64,000 bases of DNA from Amycolatopsis suaedae. Its GTDB lineage: Bacteria; Actinomycetota; Actinomycetes; Mycobacteriales; Pseudonocardiaceae. Positions 35,496 to 43,327 of this stretch are shown piece after piece. The DNA lies in contig NZ_SFCC01000003.1 in the NCBI RefSeq assembly GCF_004214935.1, positions 124,001-188,000 on the forward strand, in the 5' to 3' direction. Made by a program: the position numbers and the translations under genes. Each line of letters opens with the position of its first letter. Position 1 is the first letter of the stretch. A model generated the notes under the pieces. The model was not told the origin of the DNA. It ran no database searches and worked only from the letters and a program-made list of their open reading frames with translations.

Positions 35496-35735
35496 CTAGC
35501 CGCGCGGAGTGTGGGCGGCCAGCAGGGCGAGCACCCCGGTGACGGCCTGGTCGAACGGCTCGACGGAGCCGGCGGCGCGGGCCAGGACGTAGCCGCCCTG
35601 CAGGACCGCGACGACCGTCGCCGCGGTCGTGCCCGGGTCCAGCGTGGCCTCCAGTTCGCCGCGCTCGCGGCCCTCGGTCAGGATCGCGGCGAGGCGGTCC
35701 ACCGCGGTTCCCGGCGTGCGGAACTGCTGTTCGGC
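35496..35735 (-). pseudogene. TetR-family C-terminal remnant
   Basis: An 80-codon frame with the ligand-binding C-terminus of a TetR protein: AVDRLAAILTEGRERGELEA, then AATVVAVLQGGYVLARA. There is no HTH in front of it; upstream the frame is closed by the stop of the HxlR gene. The front two thirds of the gene have been lost, perhaps with the change that brought the HxlR gene next to it. Confidence 0.6.
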
Positions 35736-36107
35736 CTACGTACTGTCGAACTTCTCCCGGGCCGCCTCGATCGCGGGCAGGTGCGCGCGGGCCCACTCCA
35801 GAAGTACGTCGACGGGGTGCCGCAGCGTCTTGCCAAGCGGTGTGATCCGGTACTCGACGGCGACCGGGCGGGTGGCGGTGACCAATCGCTCGACGATGCC
35901 GTTGCGCTCCAGTCTGCGCAGTGTGGCGGTGAGCGATTTCTGTGTCACCACGGGGATTTCGCGGCGTAGGTCGTTGAAGCGGTGCGGCCGTTCGCACAGT
36001 GCGTTGAGGACCTGCAGGGACCACTTGTCGAGTACCTGGTCGAGCAGTTCGCGGTGGGGCGCGCTGATCGTCAGCTCGCCCTCCGCGCCGGGGGTGGTTT
36101 CCGTCAT
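35736..36107 (-). CDS. HxlR-family transcriptional regulator
   Basis: A 123-residue winged-helix regulator of normal HxlR size: DKWSLQVLNALCERPHRFND, then VTQKSLTATLRRLERNGIVE. There is no Cys for redox sensing. ATG 36107. It is divergent from the ridA-like gene with a clear inverted repeat between them, so it probably controls that gene and itself. Confidence 0.9.
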   Translation of the reverse strand: MTETTPGAEGELTISAPHRELLDQVLDKWSLQVLNALCERPHRFNDLRREIPVVTQKSLTATLRRLERNGIVERLVTATRPVAVEYRITPLGKTLRHPVDVLLEWARAHLPAIEAAREKFDST

Positions 36108-36142
36108 GACACCTGGTTTCGTTGAAGTTCCCTGAGGCTACC

Positions 36143-36161
36143 AGGTATCAATGCGATACCT
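36143..36161. promoter_or_regulatory. HxlR operator between hxlR and ridA-like genes
   Basis: AGGTATC-AATGC-GATACCT: perfect 7-bp arms with a 5-base centre, in the 76-bp divergent gap. A strong match to the dyad sites used by HxlR proteins. Confidence 0.65.
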
Positions 36162-36183
36162 ACCGAGTTGTGAGGAGAGCTTC

Positions 36184-36594
36184 GTGGCCGTTCGTCGTTT
36201 CACTCCCGAAGGCATGCTGCAGCCCACGCCCTACCACCACGTCGCCGTTGCCACCGGCAACCGGCAGGTGCATGTCAGCGGCCAGGTCGCGCGGCTCGCC
36301 GACGGCACGCCGGTCGCCCCTGGCGACCTCGCCGGGCAGGTCGCCCAGGTGCTGCGCAACACCGCGGTCGGCCTGCACGGTGCCGGGGCCGGGTTCGGTG
36401 ACGTGGTGCGGCTGACGTTCTACGTCACGAAGTGGGCACCGGAGAAGATCACCGAGTTCCTGGCAGGGGTGGCCGAAGTCGCCGAGGAGGTCGGGCTGCC
36501 GCAGCCGACGCCGCCGGCGTCACTGATCGGCGTCGAGAGCCTCTTCGAGCCGGACGTGCTCGTGGAGCTGGAGGCGACAGCCGTCGTCGGGTGA
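36184..36594 (+). CDS. RidA-family protein
   Basis: A 136-residue protein with the RidA/YjgF fold: HHVAVATGNRQVHVSGQVAR, then GFGDVVRLTFYVTKWAPEKI, and the final SLIGVESLFEPDVLVELEAT. The usual catalytic Arg is not visible in the IEAxAV-type end (here VELEATAVV), so it may belong to a non-deaminating subgroup. GTG 36184 is chosen because GAGGAG lies 6 bases upstream. It is probably controlled by the divergent HxlR. Confidence 0.88.
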   Translation: MAVRRFTPEGMLQPTPYHHVAVATGNRQVHVSGQVARLADGTPVAPGDLAGQVAQVLRNTAVGLHGAGAGFGDVVRLTFYVTKWAPEKITEFLAGVAEVAEEVGLPQPTPPASLIGVESLFEPDVLVELEATAVVG

Positions 36595-36628
36595 CGCCGC
36601 GCGCCTGCGGCGGGCGAGCAGCAGGACA

Positions 36629-36981
36629 CTAGGGAAAGCGCCGGGACACCTCGGAGTTTCCGACCGACAGCCGTACCTCCATGGTCGCGCCGGTCTCGGA
36701 CGTGGTCGGCAGCACGATCGGGACCGTGCCGGCGACCGGTTCGGCCGCCCCGGGTGTCGTGGCCAGCGGGGGACCCCGGGCGCGGGTCTGGGCGCCGGGG
36801 TTGGTCCGTGGGTCACAACGAGCGTGATCCCGCGGACCAGCTCTTCGCGTGCCAGCTTGCTGAGAACGGAGATGTGCAGGTTGTACGCGGCATCTGATTC
36901 CTCGACGATCACCTGATCGATGCGAACGTCCTCGACCACCGAAGCGCCGTGGGCCGGAACGACGAACAGCGTCGCGATCAC
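36629..36981 (-). pseudogene. Small conserved-looking gene with a frameshift
   Basis: The first frame (GTG 36981) gives a protein-like start: VVPAHGASVVEDVRIDQVIV, then SVLSKLAREELVRGITLVVT. After about 36800 this frame turns into a Pro/Arg-rich shadow. Another frame then reads AAEPVAGTVPIVLPTTSETG and MEVRLSVGNSEVSRRFP and stops at 36629. A single frameshift, near 36770-36810, would join them into a protein of about 117 residues. No family recognised. It follows the wHTH gene by 28 bp. Confidence 0.5.
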
Positions 36982-37009
36982 GTCGAAACCGGGCGTTGCT
37001 GCGTCACGG

Positions 37010-37687
37010 TCAGCCGCTCTCCGCCGGGCCGGGTGCGCCGGGTGCGAAGACGTAGCCCTGGAACCAGTGACGGATCTGGCGTTGCAGGGCGCGGTCGCCG
37101 TGCAGGTGCACGCCTGGCCTGCGCATCAGTTGCGCCCAGGAGAGTTCGCCGAGCCACCAGCGGGTCACGTCCATGGTGGGCGCGCTCAGCCACAGGTCGA
37201 CGGGTGCCCCGGTGTCGTCGCGGCAGAGGTTGACGCTCGTGCGGGACAGGTGCAGCCAGAAGTTGCGATCGCTCGCCGCGCGGTCGGTGAACTCGATCGC
37301 GAGCACGGTGGTGCGGTCCGGCACGGCCGCGGTGTTGACGCGGCGCCGGATGTCCCAGGTCAGTGCCGCGGTGTCCAGGTCGTCCTCGGACAGGGCCGCG
37401 CGGTCGGCGACGGTGGCCCAGCCGGCCAGTTCCCGCACCACCGGGTAGAGGGCGGCGCCGGACTCGGTGAGCCGGTACTCGCCGTCGACGGTCTCGACGA
37501 TTCCGGCGGCCCGCAGGCCGCGCAGGCGCGAGGACAGAGTCGCGCGGGGAATGCGGGGGATGCCGTGGCGGATGTCGGTGAAGGTGGCGGCACCGAGCAG
37601 GAGTTCCCGCACGACAAGAAGGGTCCAGCGCTCGCCGAGCACCTGGAGTGCCCGCGCGACCGCGCAGAACTGACCGTATCCGTTCAC
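37010..37687 (-). CDS. HxlR-family winged-helix regulator with C-terminal extension
   Basis: A 225-residue protein: the HxlR wHTH covers residues about 5-95 (GYGQFCAVARALQVLGERWT, then LSSRLRGLRAAGIVE) and an SCP2-like extension of about 120 residues follows (TWDIRRRVNTAAVPDRTT). GTG 37687 gives VNGYGQFC, the normal start of this subgroup. It is divergent from the PLP enzyme, with an inverted repeat in the 78-bp gap, so it probably regulates that gene. Confidence 0.88.
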   Translation of the reverse strand: MNGYGQFCAVARALQVLGERWTLLVVRELLLGAATFTDIRHGIPRIPRATLSSRLRGLRAAGIVETVDGEYRLTESGAALYPVVRELAGWATVADRAALSEDDLDTAALTWDIRRRVNTAAVPDRTTVLAIEFTDRAASDRNFWLHLSRTSVNLCRDDTGAPVDLWLSAPTMDVTRWWLGELSWAQLMRRPGVHLHGDRALQRQIRHWFQGYVFAPGAPGPAESG

Positions 37688-37705
37688 GAGTCGATGGTAG
37701 GCGTG

Positions 37706-37720
37706 GTTCAACTTCTGAAC
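37706..37720. promoter_or_regulatory. wHTH operator upstream of the PLP enzyme
   Basis: GTTCA-ACTTC-TGAAC is a perfect inverted repeat with a 5-base centre, between the divergent HxlR-type regulator and the cysteine-synthase-like gene. Confidence 0.55.
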
Positions 37721-37765
37721 TGGATGAAGCATCGGTGCCGGGCAGAGCATCACCGGGTGGACAAC

Positions 37766-38707
37766 ATGAACGAGCTGCTCCCGGACATCCTCGCCGGCAT
37801 CGGCAACACCCCGATGGTGGCCTTACGCAACGTCGTGCCGGACAACGGCGCGCGGGTCCTGCTGAAGCTGGAGAGCGGCAACCCGACCGGCAGCATGAAG
37901 GACCGGATGGCCCTCGCCATGATCCAGGCCGCGGAGGCCGACGGCAGGCTCGAAGCGGGTGGTTCCGTCGTCGAGTACACCGGTGGCAGCACCGGTGTGT
38001 CGCTGGCACTGGTCTGTGCGGTGAAGGGCTACCGGCTGCATGTCGTGACGTCGGATGCCTTCGCCCCGGACAAGCTCGACCACATGCGGTATCTCGGCGC
38101 CACCCTGCACATCGTGCCCAGCGACGCCGGGCGGATGACCGAGAAGCTGACGCGGGACATGATCGAGGCCGCCCGGGACATCACGACGCGGACCGGTGGT
38201 GTCTGGACCGACCAGCTGAACAACAGCGACCAGCTGGCGGGCTACCGGGCGATGGGCGAGGAGATCTGGCGGCAGACCGGCGGGCGGATCGACGGCTTCG
38301 TGCAGAGCGTCGGCACGGCGGGGTGCGTCACCGGCGTCGCCGCCGCGCTCCGGGGTCACCGCGACGGGATCGAGATCGTCGCGGTGGAACCCGCGGAGTC
38401 GCCCGTCCTGTCCGGCGGCCGGACCGGCGCGCACCGGATCGACGGGATCGGCGCCGGTTTCGTGGTGCCACTGTGGCGGCCGGGTGTCGCCGACCTGGTC
38501 GATCGGGTCTCCACCGAGGAGGCCGTGGCCATGGTCGAGCGACTGGCCAGGGAGGAAGGGCTGTTCGCGGGGACGTCCACCGGTGTCAACGTGATCGCCG
38601 CCCTCCGGCTGGCGCATCGGCTGGGGCCGGACTCGACCGTCGTGACCGTGCTGTGTGACACCGGCATGAAGTACCTCAGACCGCGCGTGCCTCGGGGCGG
38701 GTCGTGA
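37766..38707 (+). CDS. Cysteine-synthase-family PLP enzyme
   Basis: A 313-residue fold-type II PLP enzyme (OASS/CBS family). The PLP lysine is in NPTGSMKDRMA, the substrate loop is EYTGGSTGVSLALV, and the phosphate-binding loop is SVGTAGCVTG. ATG 37766 gives MNELLPDILAGIGNTPMVAL. It probably makes cysteine or a related beta-substituted alanine from O-acetylserine or O-phosphoserine-like substrates. Its 3' end overlaps the convergent amaP gene by 32 bp. Confidence 0.9.
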   Translation: MNELLPDILAGIGNTPMVALRNVVPDNGARVLLKLESGNPTGSMKDRMALAMIQAAEADGRLEAGGSVVEYTGGSTGVSLALVCAVKGYRLHVVTSDAFAPDKLDHMRYLGATLHIVPSDAGRMTEKLTRDMIEAARDITTRTGGVWTDQLNNSDQLAGYRAMGEEIWRQTGGRIDGFVQSVGTAGCVTGVAAALRGHRDGIEIVAVEPAESPVLSGGRTGAHRIDGIGAGFVVPLWRPGVADLVDRVSTEEAVAMVERLAREEGLFAGTSTGVNVIAALRLAHRLGPDSTVVTVLCDTGMKYLRPRVPRGGS

Positions 38708-39248
38708 AGCGGAACTCCGTCCGCACGGGCAGCGTGTCCAGGTCCAGTGCGCCACGCAGCCGGGGGAGTCCCTCGGTGGTGAGGTGGTCCCGGATGGTGG
38801 CCAGGTCGCCGTCCTGCGTGGTGGTGATGACCAGGACCAGGGTCGGGGCGTCGCGGTCGCCGGTGAGGGTTGCCTGTGCGGTGTGGACGCCGGGGTAGGC
38901 CGAGACCTCGGCGACGAACGGCTCGACGGCCGTGCTCGCCGCGAGTTCGGTCCGGCCTTTCGCCGGGTCGTTCTCGATGTGCCAGGTCCGGGTCTTGGGC
39001 TTACCGGCGAGCTGGGCCAGCGACCAGCGCAGCAGGAGCAGGCCGGCGACGATGGCGACGGCGGCGGTCAGGTAGAGCACCCAGCCCGGCGGCCGCGCGG
39101 TCCCGGGGACGAGCGGGCTGGCCGGGTTGACCACGGTGAGCACGCCGAAGTAGGTGGCGGCGGCGAAGCCGCCCGCGGCGAGCAGGATGAGTCCGAACAG
39201 GCTGAGCAGGGCCCGGTTCAGCCGGGCCGGGCGGTTGAGACCGCTCAT
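38676..39248 (-). CDS. amaP: Alkaline-shock membrane anchor protein (AmaP-like)
   Basis: A 190-residue protein with two membrane helices in the first 90 residues (LSLFGLILLAAGGFAAATYF and LYLTAAVAIVAGLLLLRW) and a soluble C-terminal domain of about 100 residues (LVLVITTTQDGDLATIRDHL). This is the shape of AmaP, which anchors Asp23 to the membrane. Start ATG overlaps the previous stop by 3-4 bp. It is the last gene of a five-gene Asp23 operon. Confidence 0.85.
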   Translation of the reverse strand: MSGLNRPARLNRALLSLFGLILLAAGGFAAATYFGVLTVVNPASPLVPGTARPPGWVLYLTAAVAIVAGLLLLRWSLAQLAGKPKTRTWHIENDPAKGRTELAASTAVEPFVAEVSAYPGVHTAQATLTGDRDAPTLVLVITTTQDGDLATIRDHLTTEGLPRLRGALDLDTLPVRTEFRFTTRPEARAV

Positions 39249-39769
39249 GATGGTTTCCTCGTCGAACGAACGTTGACGGTGAGTGCCGGGCGGGTGCTCG
39301 GGCGGATCTGGTCCAGCCTGCGTTCGAGGCCGGCCCGCACCGCCTCGTCGAGACCGGCGGTGGTGCCGCGGTTGGTGCGCACGACGGCCTTGATCCGGCG
39401 GCGGCGCACCCGCAGCTTCAGCGCGCTGACCCCGTCGACGGCTGCGGCCGCCCGCAGGGTGTTGCGGTAGCCGCGGCGGGATGCTCCGGAGTCGGGGTCG
39501 CCGTCGAGCGGGATGACGATGAGCCTGCCGGGCAGGACGGCGGCCAGCAGCAGGACCAGGCCGAGCAGCGCGAGCAGGCCGCCCGCGACAGCGGTGAGCG
39601 GGTCGTTCCACCGCAGGCCGTGCAGCGTGGTGGCGACCCTGTCGTAGTCGATCCACTGCGGCTGGCCGAGGATGAGCTGGATGGCCACCGCGGCGACGAC
39701 GACGCACGCTGCCAGCAACGCCAGCGCGGTGAGCGTCGACGGGACGCGGCGGCGCGGCCGGCGTTTCAC
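39245..39769 (-). CDS. DUF6286-like membrane protein in the Asp23 operon
   Basis: A 174-residue protein with two membrane helices (LTALALLAACVVVAAVAIQL and AVAGGLLALLGLVLLLAAVL) and a basic soluble C-terminus (ALKLRVRRRRIKAVVRTNRG). It resembles proteins of the DUF6286 group, found in actinobacterial Asp23 operons. GTG 39769 overlaps the previous stop and its own stop overlaps amaP, so it is translationally coupled on both sides. Confidence 0.82.
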   Translation of the reverse strand: MKRRPRRRVPSTLTALALLAACVVVAAVAIQLILGQPQWIDYDRVATTLHGLRWNDPLTAVAGGLLALLGLVLLLAAVLPGRLIVIPLDGDPDSGASRRGYRNTLRAAAAVDGVSALKLRVRRRRIKAVVRTNRGTTAGLDEAVRAGLERRLDQIRPSTRPALTVNVRSTRKPS

Positions 39770-40146
39770 AGCACCCTCCTGCGTGGTCCGGACTCGTTGT
39801 GCAGCTCGGTCACCACGATGTCCACATGCGACACCGTGAGCCCGGTGAGTTCGGCGACGCGGCGCCGCAGGTGGCCGCGGGCGTCCTCGGTGGTCCGCGC
39901 GACCGAGGCCGGGTAGCCGACGGACAGCCGGACGGTCAGCGACACCATGCCGCCGCCGACCTTCGCGGTCACCTTGGCGGCGCGGTCGGCCGCGTCACCG
40001 CGCGGGCCGAGGCCGAGCACGCGGCCGGCGGCACCGCCCACGCCGTCGACCTCGGTGACCGCCCGCGCCGCGATGTGTTCGACCACCCGGTCGCCGACCG
40101 TGGTGACGCCACGGTCGGCCGCCGGTTCGAGAAGTGTCGTGGTCAT
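39766..40146 (-). CDS. Asp23/Gls24-family envelope stress protein
   Basis: A 126-residue protein with the Asp23 pattern VGDRVVEHIAARAVTEVDGV and VSLTVRLSVGYPASVARTTE, then LTGLTVSHVDIVVTEL. It is the second, shorter Asp23 protein of the operon and is expected to work at the cell envelope with AmaP. ATG 40146. It overlaps the following gene by 4 bp. Confidence 0.9.
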   Translation of the reverse strand: MTTTLLEPAADRGVTTVGDRVVEHIAARAVTEVDGVGGAAGRVLGLGPRGDAADRAAKVTAKVGGGMVSLTVRLSVGYPASVARTTEDARGHLRRRVAELTGLTVSHVDIVVTELHNESGPRRRVL

Positions 40147-40151
40147 GGCGA

Positions 40152-40328
40152 TCAGCCCCGGTCGCGGCCGATGAGCTGGGACAGGTCGAGCTTGCCGTCG
40201 AGGTGCCTGCCGACCAGCAGGCCGAGGGTGCCCAGCACGAGCACGGCGAGGAAGGCGCCGAAGCCGCCGAAGGCGGCGGCCAGGCCCAGTGCGAGGCCGG
40301 TCAGCAGTCCGAGATGGGTGGCTTTCAT
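40152..40328 (-). CDS. Small membrane protein of the Asp23 operon (DUF2273-like)
   Basis: A 58-residue protein with two short hydrophobic stretches (LGLLTGLALGLAAAFGGFGA and FLAVLVLGTLGLLVGRHLDG). ATG 40328 has AAGGAG 9 bases upstream. Proteins of this size and form (DUF2273-like) accompany Asp23 genes in many Gram-positive bacteria and probably help anchor the complex. Confidence 0.85.
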   Translation of the reverse strand: MKATHLGLLTGLALGLAAAFGGFGAFLAVLVLGTLGLLVGRHLDGKLDLSQLIGRDRG

Positions 40329-40360
40329 GGCCGAACTCCTTGACGTCGGGCGGGTGGTGG

Positions 40361-40825
40361 TCACTGCACGCGGCTGGTGTCGCCCTCGGCGTCCTCGTCC
40401 CCGTTGGGAATGTGGACGTCGCTGACGTTGATGTTGACCTCGACGACCTCGAGGCCGGTCATCTGCTCGACGGTGCTGATCACGTGGCGCCGGATGGAGC
40501 GGGCCACGTCGGCGATCGACGCGCCGTACTCGACCAGGATCTGCAGGTCGACGGCAGCCTGCTTCTCGCCGACCTCAACGGAAACGCCCCGGCCCGCGCT
40601 GGCCGACGCGCCGGGGATCCGCTCGCGGATCGCGCCGAAGGTCCGCGCCGCGCCGCTGCCCAGGTCGTGGACGCCCGGGATCTCCCTGGTCGCCAGGCCG
40701 GAGATCTTCTGCACGACGGTGTCGGCGATCGTGGTGACGCCCTGGTTGCTCGCCAGCGCGCCGGTGGTGGCCACCTCGTTGGAGGTGGAGGTGTTGTCGG
40801 TCTTGGCGGGGGACGGCTTGGTCAT
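40361..40825 (-). CDS. Asp23/Gls24-family envelope stress protein
   Basis: A 154-residue Asp23 protein, first gene of the operon: GVTTIADTVVQKISGLATRE, then AAVDLQILVEYGASIADVAR and MTGLEVVEVNINVSDVHIP. The first 25 residues are a low-complexity Thr/Ser/Lys tail. ATG 40825 has AAGGAG 8 bases upstream. The upstream region (from 40826) is the operon promoter region and runs into repeat element A. Confidence 0.9.
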   Translation of the reverse strand: MTKPSPAKTDNTSTSNEVATTGALASNQGVTTIADTVVQKISGLATREIPGVHDLGSGAARTFGAIRERIPGASASAGRGVSVEVGEKQAAVDLQILVEYGASIADVARSIRRHVISTVEQMTGLEVVEVNINVSDVHIPNGDEDAEGDTSRVQ

Positions 40826-40944
40826 CGGACGCTCCTTGGTGTCGGTGCGGGAAGAACGGCGGCGGGAGCGCCACCGTCCACACCGGATAGACACGCGCCC
40901 GCCGGAAAGCTCACGGGCACGCTCTGTGAACCACGTCACTGTGT

Positions 40945-41376
40945 GCCGTGAAGGGGGCCTTCACGGCATGAGACGCCGTGAAGGCCCCCTTCACGGCATC
41001 ACGGCCACGGCAAAGTCGGGTTGGCCGTGCCCGGGGTGTTGTCTCGTTCGTGGTGGCGGTTGGGGTGGTTGTGCCTGCTGGTGCCGATGTGGCGGGTGTG
41101 TCCCGTCGGTGGGTCTGGCCAGGGTGGTGAAGGCCCCCTTCATTACGTCTGACGTGGTGAAGGTGGCCTTCACGTGCTTGGGACGGGACAACGCGCGCGA
41201 ACGGGCCGCTCACGCGGGTGACCGGCACCAGGTGAGAACCGGCGTCCACATCATGAGTTCTGCGCTCACGCACGCGAGTTCTGCGTTCCGGCCCGCGAGT
41301 TCTGCGTTCGAACGCACAGGGCCCGACTTTGCCGGGGCCCTGGCAACAGATGCCGTGAGGGCCCCCTTCACGGCAT
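40945..41376. repeat. Intergenic repeat element A (hairpin ends, 21-bp units)
   Basis: This 0.43-kb stretch has no gene. The left end has two hairpins of the form GCCGTGAAGG-x3-CCTTCACGGC (40945-40967 and 40975-40997, exact complements of each other). The right end has the matching hairpin in inverse orientation (41350-41376). Both ends also carry GGCAAAGTCGGG in inverted orientation. Inside are hairpins at 41127-41143 and 41157-41173 and a 115-bp core (41195-41309) with three 21-bp units starting GAGTTCTGC. The core matches element B (56428-56542) without a gap, with about 11 differences by my count. It separates the Asp23 promoter from the next gene. Confidence 0.7.
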
Positions 41377-41447
41377 CCCGGGGGTGAACCAGGGGCAGGT
41401 CGGGGTCATCCCTGATGGGCGGGAGCCGGTGGTGCCGCGACACTCGA

Positions 41448-41479
41448 ATAGTCGATCCTGACTAAACGATCCTGACTAT
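41448..41479 (+). promoter_or_regulatory. Repeats in the promoter of the reductase gene
   Basis: Two direct repeats of CGATCCTGACTA (41453-41464 and 41467-41478) have a 14-bp period, and the outer ends ATAGTC and GACTAT form an inverted pair. They lie 12 bp before the reductase start. The PadR gene downstream of the reductase is a candidate binder. Confidence 0.5.
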
Positions 41480-41490
41480 CGGAGTCCGTC

Positions 41491-43275
41491 ATGCCCGTAC
41501 CGACCAGTACGACGTCCCCGCCGGTGCGGGTGTCGCGTGCCGCTCGTGTCCTGTTGTCCGTCTTCGCGGCGGTCGCGCTGCTCATGGCGCAGCTGCCCGC
41601 GGTGATCCCGCCGAGCTTCCCGGCGTTGCACCGGCCCGCCTGGTACGCGATCGCCGGCCTGGCCGGGGCGCTGGCCGTGCTGGTGACCACGCGCCCGGCC
41701 ACCCGGCGTGCAGTGGTGCTGGGGCTGGGCTGGCTGCTGCTGGTGCTGACCGTGGTGCAGGCGTTCGTCATCGGCGATCTGGTGGCGATGTTCGGCACCT
41801 GGCTGGTCGTTCCCGCACTGGCGCTGCTCGCGGGCCAGCTGCGTGCCGGGCCGAGGAAGGCGCTGGTCGCCGCGCACGTGGTCAGCTCGGCGGCCTGGGT
41901 GGGGATCGCGGTGGTGATCGCCGCGATGGGCCTGGTCGCGATGACCGGCACCGACATCCACGTCACGCGGGTGTCCTACGAGCTGATGGCCGTCTTCGAC
42001 ATCACCCTGCTGCCGTGGGCGAACTTCGCCGCCTGCCTGACCGGCATCGCACTGGGCATCACCACGAAGTGGGGCCTGGTCCGGTACTACTGGGTGGCCG
42101 CCAAGCTGGCCATCGCCGTCGGCATCCTGGTCATGGCGTTCGGCTTCCTGCACGACGCACTGGAGGACGCGGGCGAGCAGGCCGCCCGGCTGGTCGCCAC
42201 CGGCGGCACCGCCGCGCAGCTTACCGGGACCGCCGACGTGGTGTTCTGGGGCTTCGGCAGCTCGGTGCTCAGCCTGGTTGGGGCGTTGCTGCTCTCGTTG
42301 TACAAGCCCGGCGGCCGGACCCCACGCGGTCGCCGCAAGCGGCAGCCCGGCCTGCGTGTCCGGGTGGCCGACGTCCGGACCGTCGCCGACGGGACGGTCG
42401 CCCTGACCCTGCGTGCCACCGGCGGGCAGGCGCTCCCGCGCTGGGCACCCGGCGCGCACGTCGACCTGGTGCTGCCGTCGGGGCGGGTACGCCAGTACTC
42501 CCTGTACGGCGACCCGGCCGACGCCGGCTGCTACCGCGTCGCGGTCCTGCGGGAGCCGGACGGGCGGGGCGGCTCGGCCGAGATCCACCGGCTGCGCCCC
42601 GGCGCGGAGATCGGAATCCGCGGGCCACGCAACAACTTCCCGCTCGTCCAGGCGCCCGCCTACCTGTTCCTCGCCGGTGGCATCGGGATCACCCCGTTCC
42701 TGCCGATGATCCACGAGCTGAACCGCGCGGGCGCCGACTGGCGGCTGATCTACCGGGGCAAGTCGTTGTCCACCATGCCGTTCACCGACGCCCTCGCCCG
42801 CCAGTACCCGGGCCGGGTGACGCTGCTGCCAGCCGACACCCACGCCCGCCCGGATCTGGCCGCCGTGCTGCGTGGCTGCCCCGACGGGGTCGCGGTGTAC
42901 TGCTGCGGCCCGGAAAGCCTGCTGCGGGCCGTCGAGGAGCACTGCCCGGCGGGCACGCTGCACACCGAACGGTTCGCGGCCAGCGGCCGGGCGGATGCCG
43001 GGCCCAGCACCGCGTTCGACGCCGAACTGCGGCAAAGCGGCGTGACCGTCCACGTGCCGGCCGACCGCACGCTGCTCGCGGCCATCCAGGACGTCGACCC
43101 CACCGTGGACCTGTCGTGTGAGGACGGCATCTGCGGCAGCTGTGTGACCAGGGTGCTGGCCGGCACCCCGGACCACCGCGACGACGTCCTGCAGGCCCAC
43201 GAACGGGACCGCACCGACGTCATCTACCCGTGTGTCTCACGCGTCCGGGGCGACCGCATCGTGCTCGACGCCTGA
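41491..43275 (+). CDS. Membrane domain fused to a flavin/2Fe-2S oxidoreductase
   Basis: A 594-residue protein. Residues about 15-270 are an eight-helix membrane domain of unknown family. Residues about 290-594 are a phthalate-dioxygenase-reductase-like module: flavin motif RQYSLYG, NAD motif LFLAGGIGITPFLPM, and a plant-type 2Fe-2S centre with CEDGICGSC and a later Cys in VIYPCVS. Single-chain fusions of membrane and reductase domains transfer electrons from NAD(P)H to a membrane or soluble acceptor; the partner here is unknown. ATG 41491 has GGAG 7 bases upstream. The PadR regulator gene follows. Confidence 0.88.
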   Translation: MPVPTSTTSPPVRVSRAARVLLSVFAAVALLMAQLPAVIPPSFPALHRPAWYAIAGLAGALAVLVTTRPATRRAVVLGLGWLLLVLTVVQAFVIGDLVAMFGTWLVVPALALLAGQLRAGPRKALVAAHVVSSAAWVGIAVVIAAMGLVAMTGTDIHVTRVSYELMAVFDITLLPWANFAACLTGIALGITTKWGLVRYYWVAAKLAIAVGILVMAFGFLHDALEDAGEQAARLVATGGTAAQLTGTADVVFWGFGSSVLSLVGALLLSLYKPGGRTPRGRRKRQPGLRVRVADVRTVADGTVALTLRATGGQALPRWAPGAHVDLVLPSGRVRQYSLYGDPADAGCYRVAVLREPDGRGGSAEIHRLRPGAEIGIRGPRNNFPLVQAPAYLFLAGGIGITPFLPMIHELNRAGADWRLIYRGKSLSTMPFTDALARQYPGRVTLLPADTHARPDLAAVLRGCPDGVAVYCCGPESLLRAVEEHCPAGTLHTERFAASGRADAGPSTAFDAELRQSGVTVHVPADRTLLAAIQDVDPTVDLSCEDGICGSCVTRVLAGTPDHRDDVLQAHERDRTDVIYPCVSRVRGDRIVLDA

Positions 43276-43327
43276 CCCGGCATGCTTGACTGAGGCCCGG
43301 ACGGCCCTCGAACCGGAGGAGTGATCG

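Noticed and set aside
41195..41309. CRISPR-like array in the 21-bp units
   Set aside because: Units are directly adjacent without unique spacers and vary in sequence; no cas genes are present.
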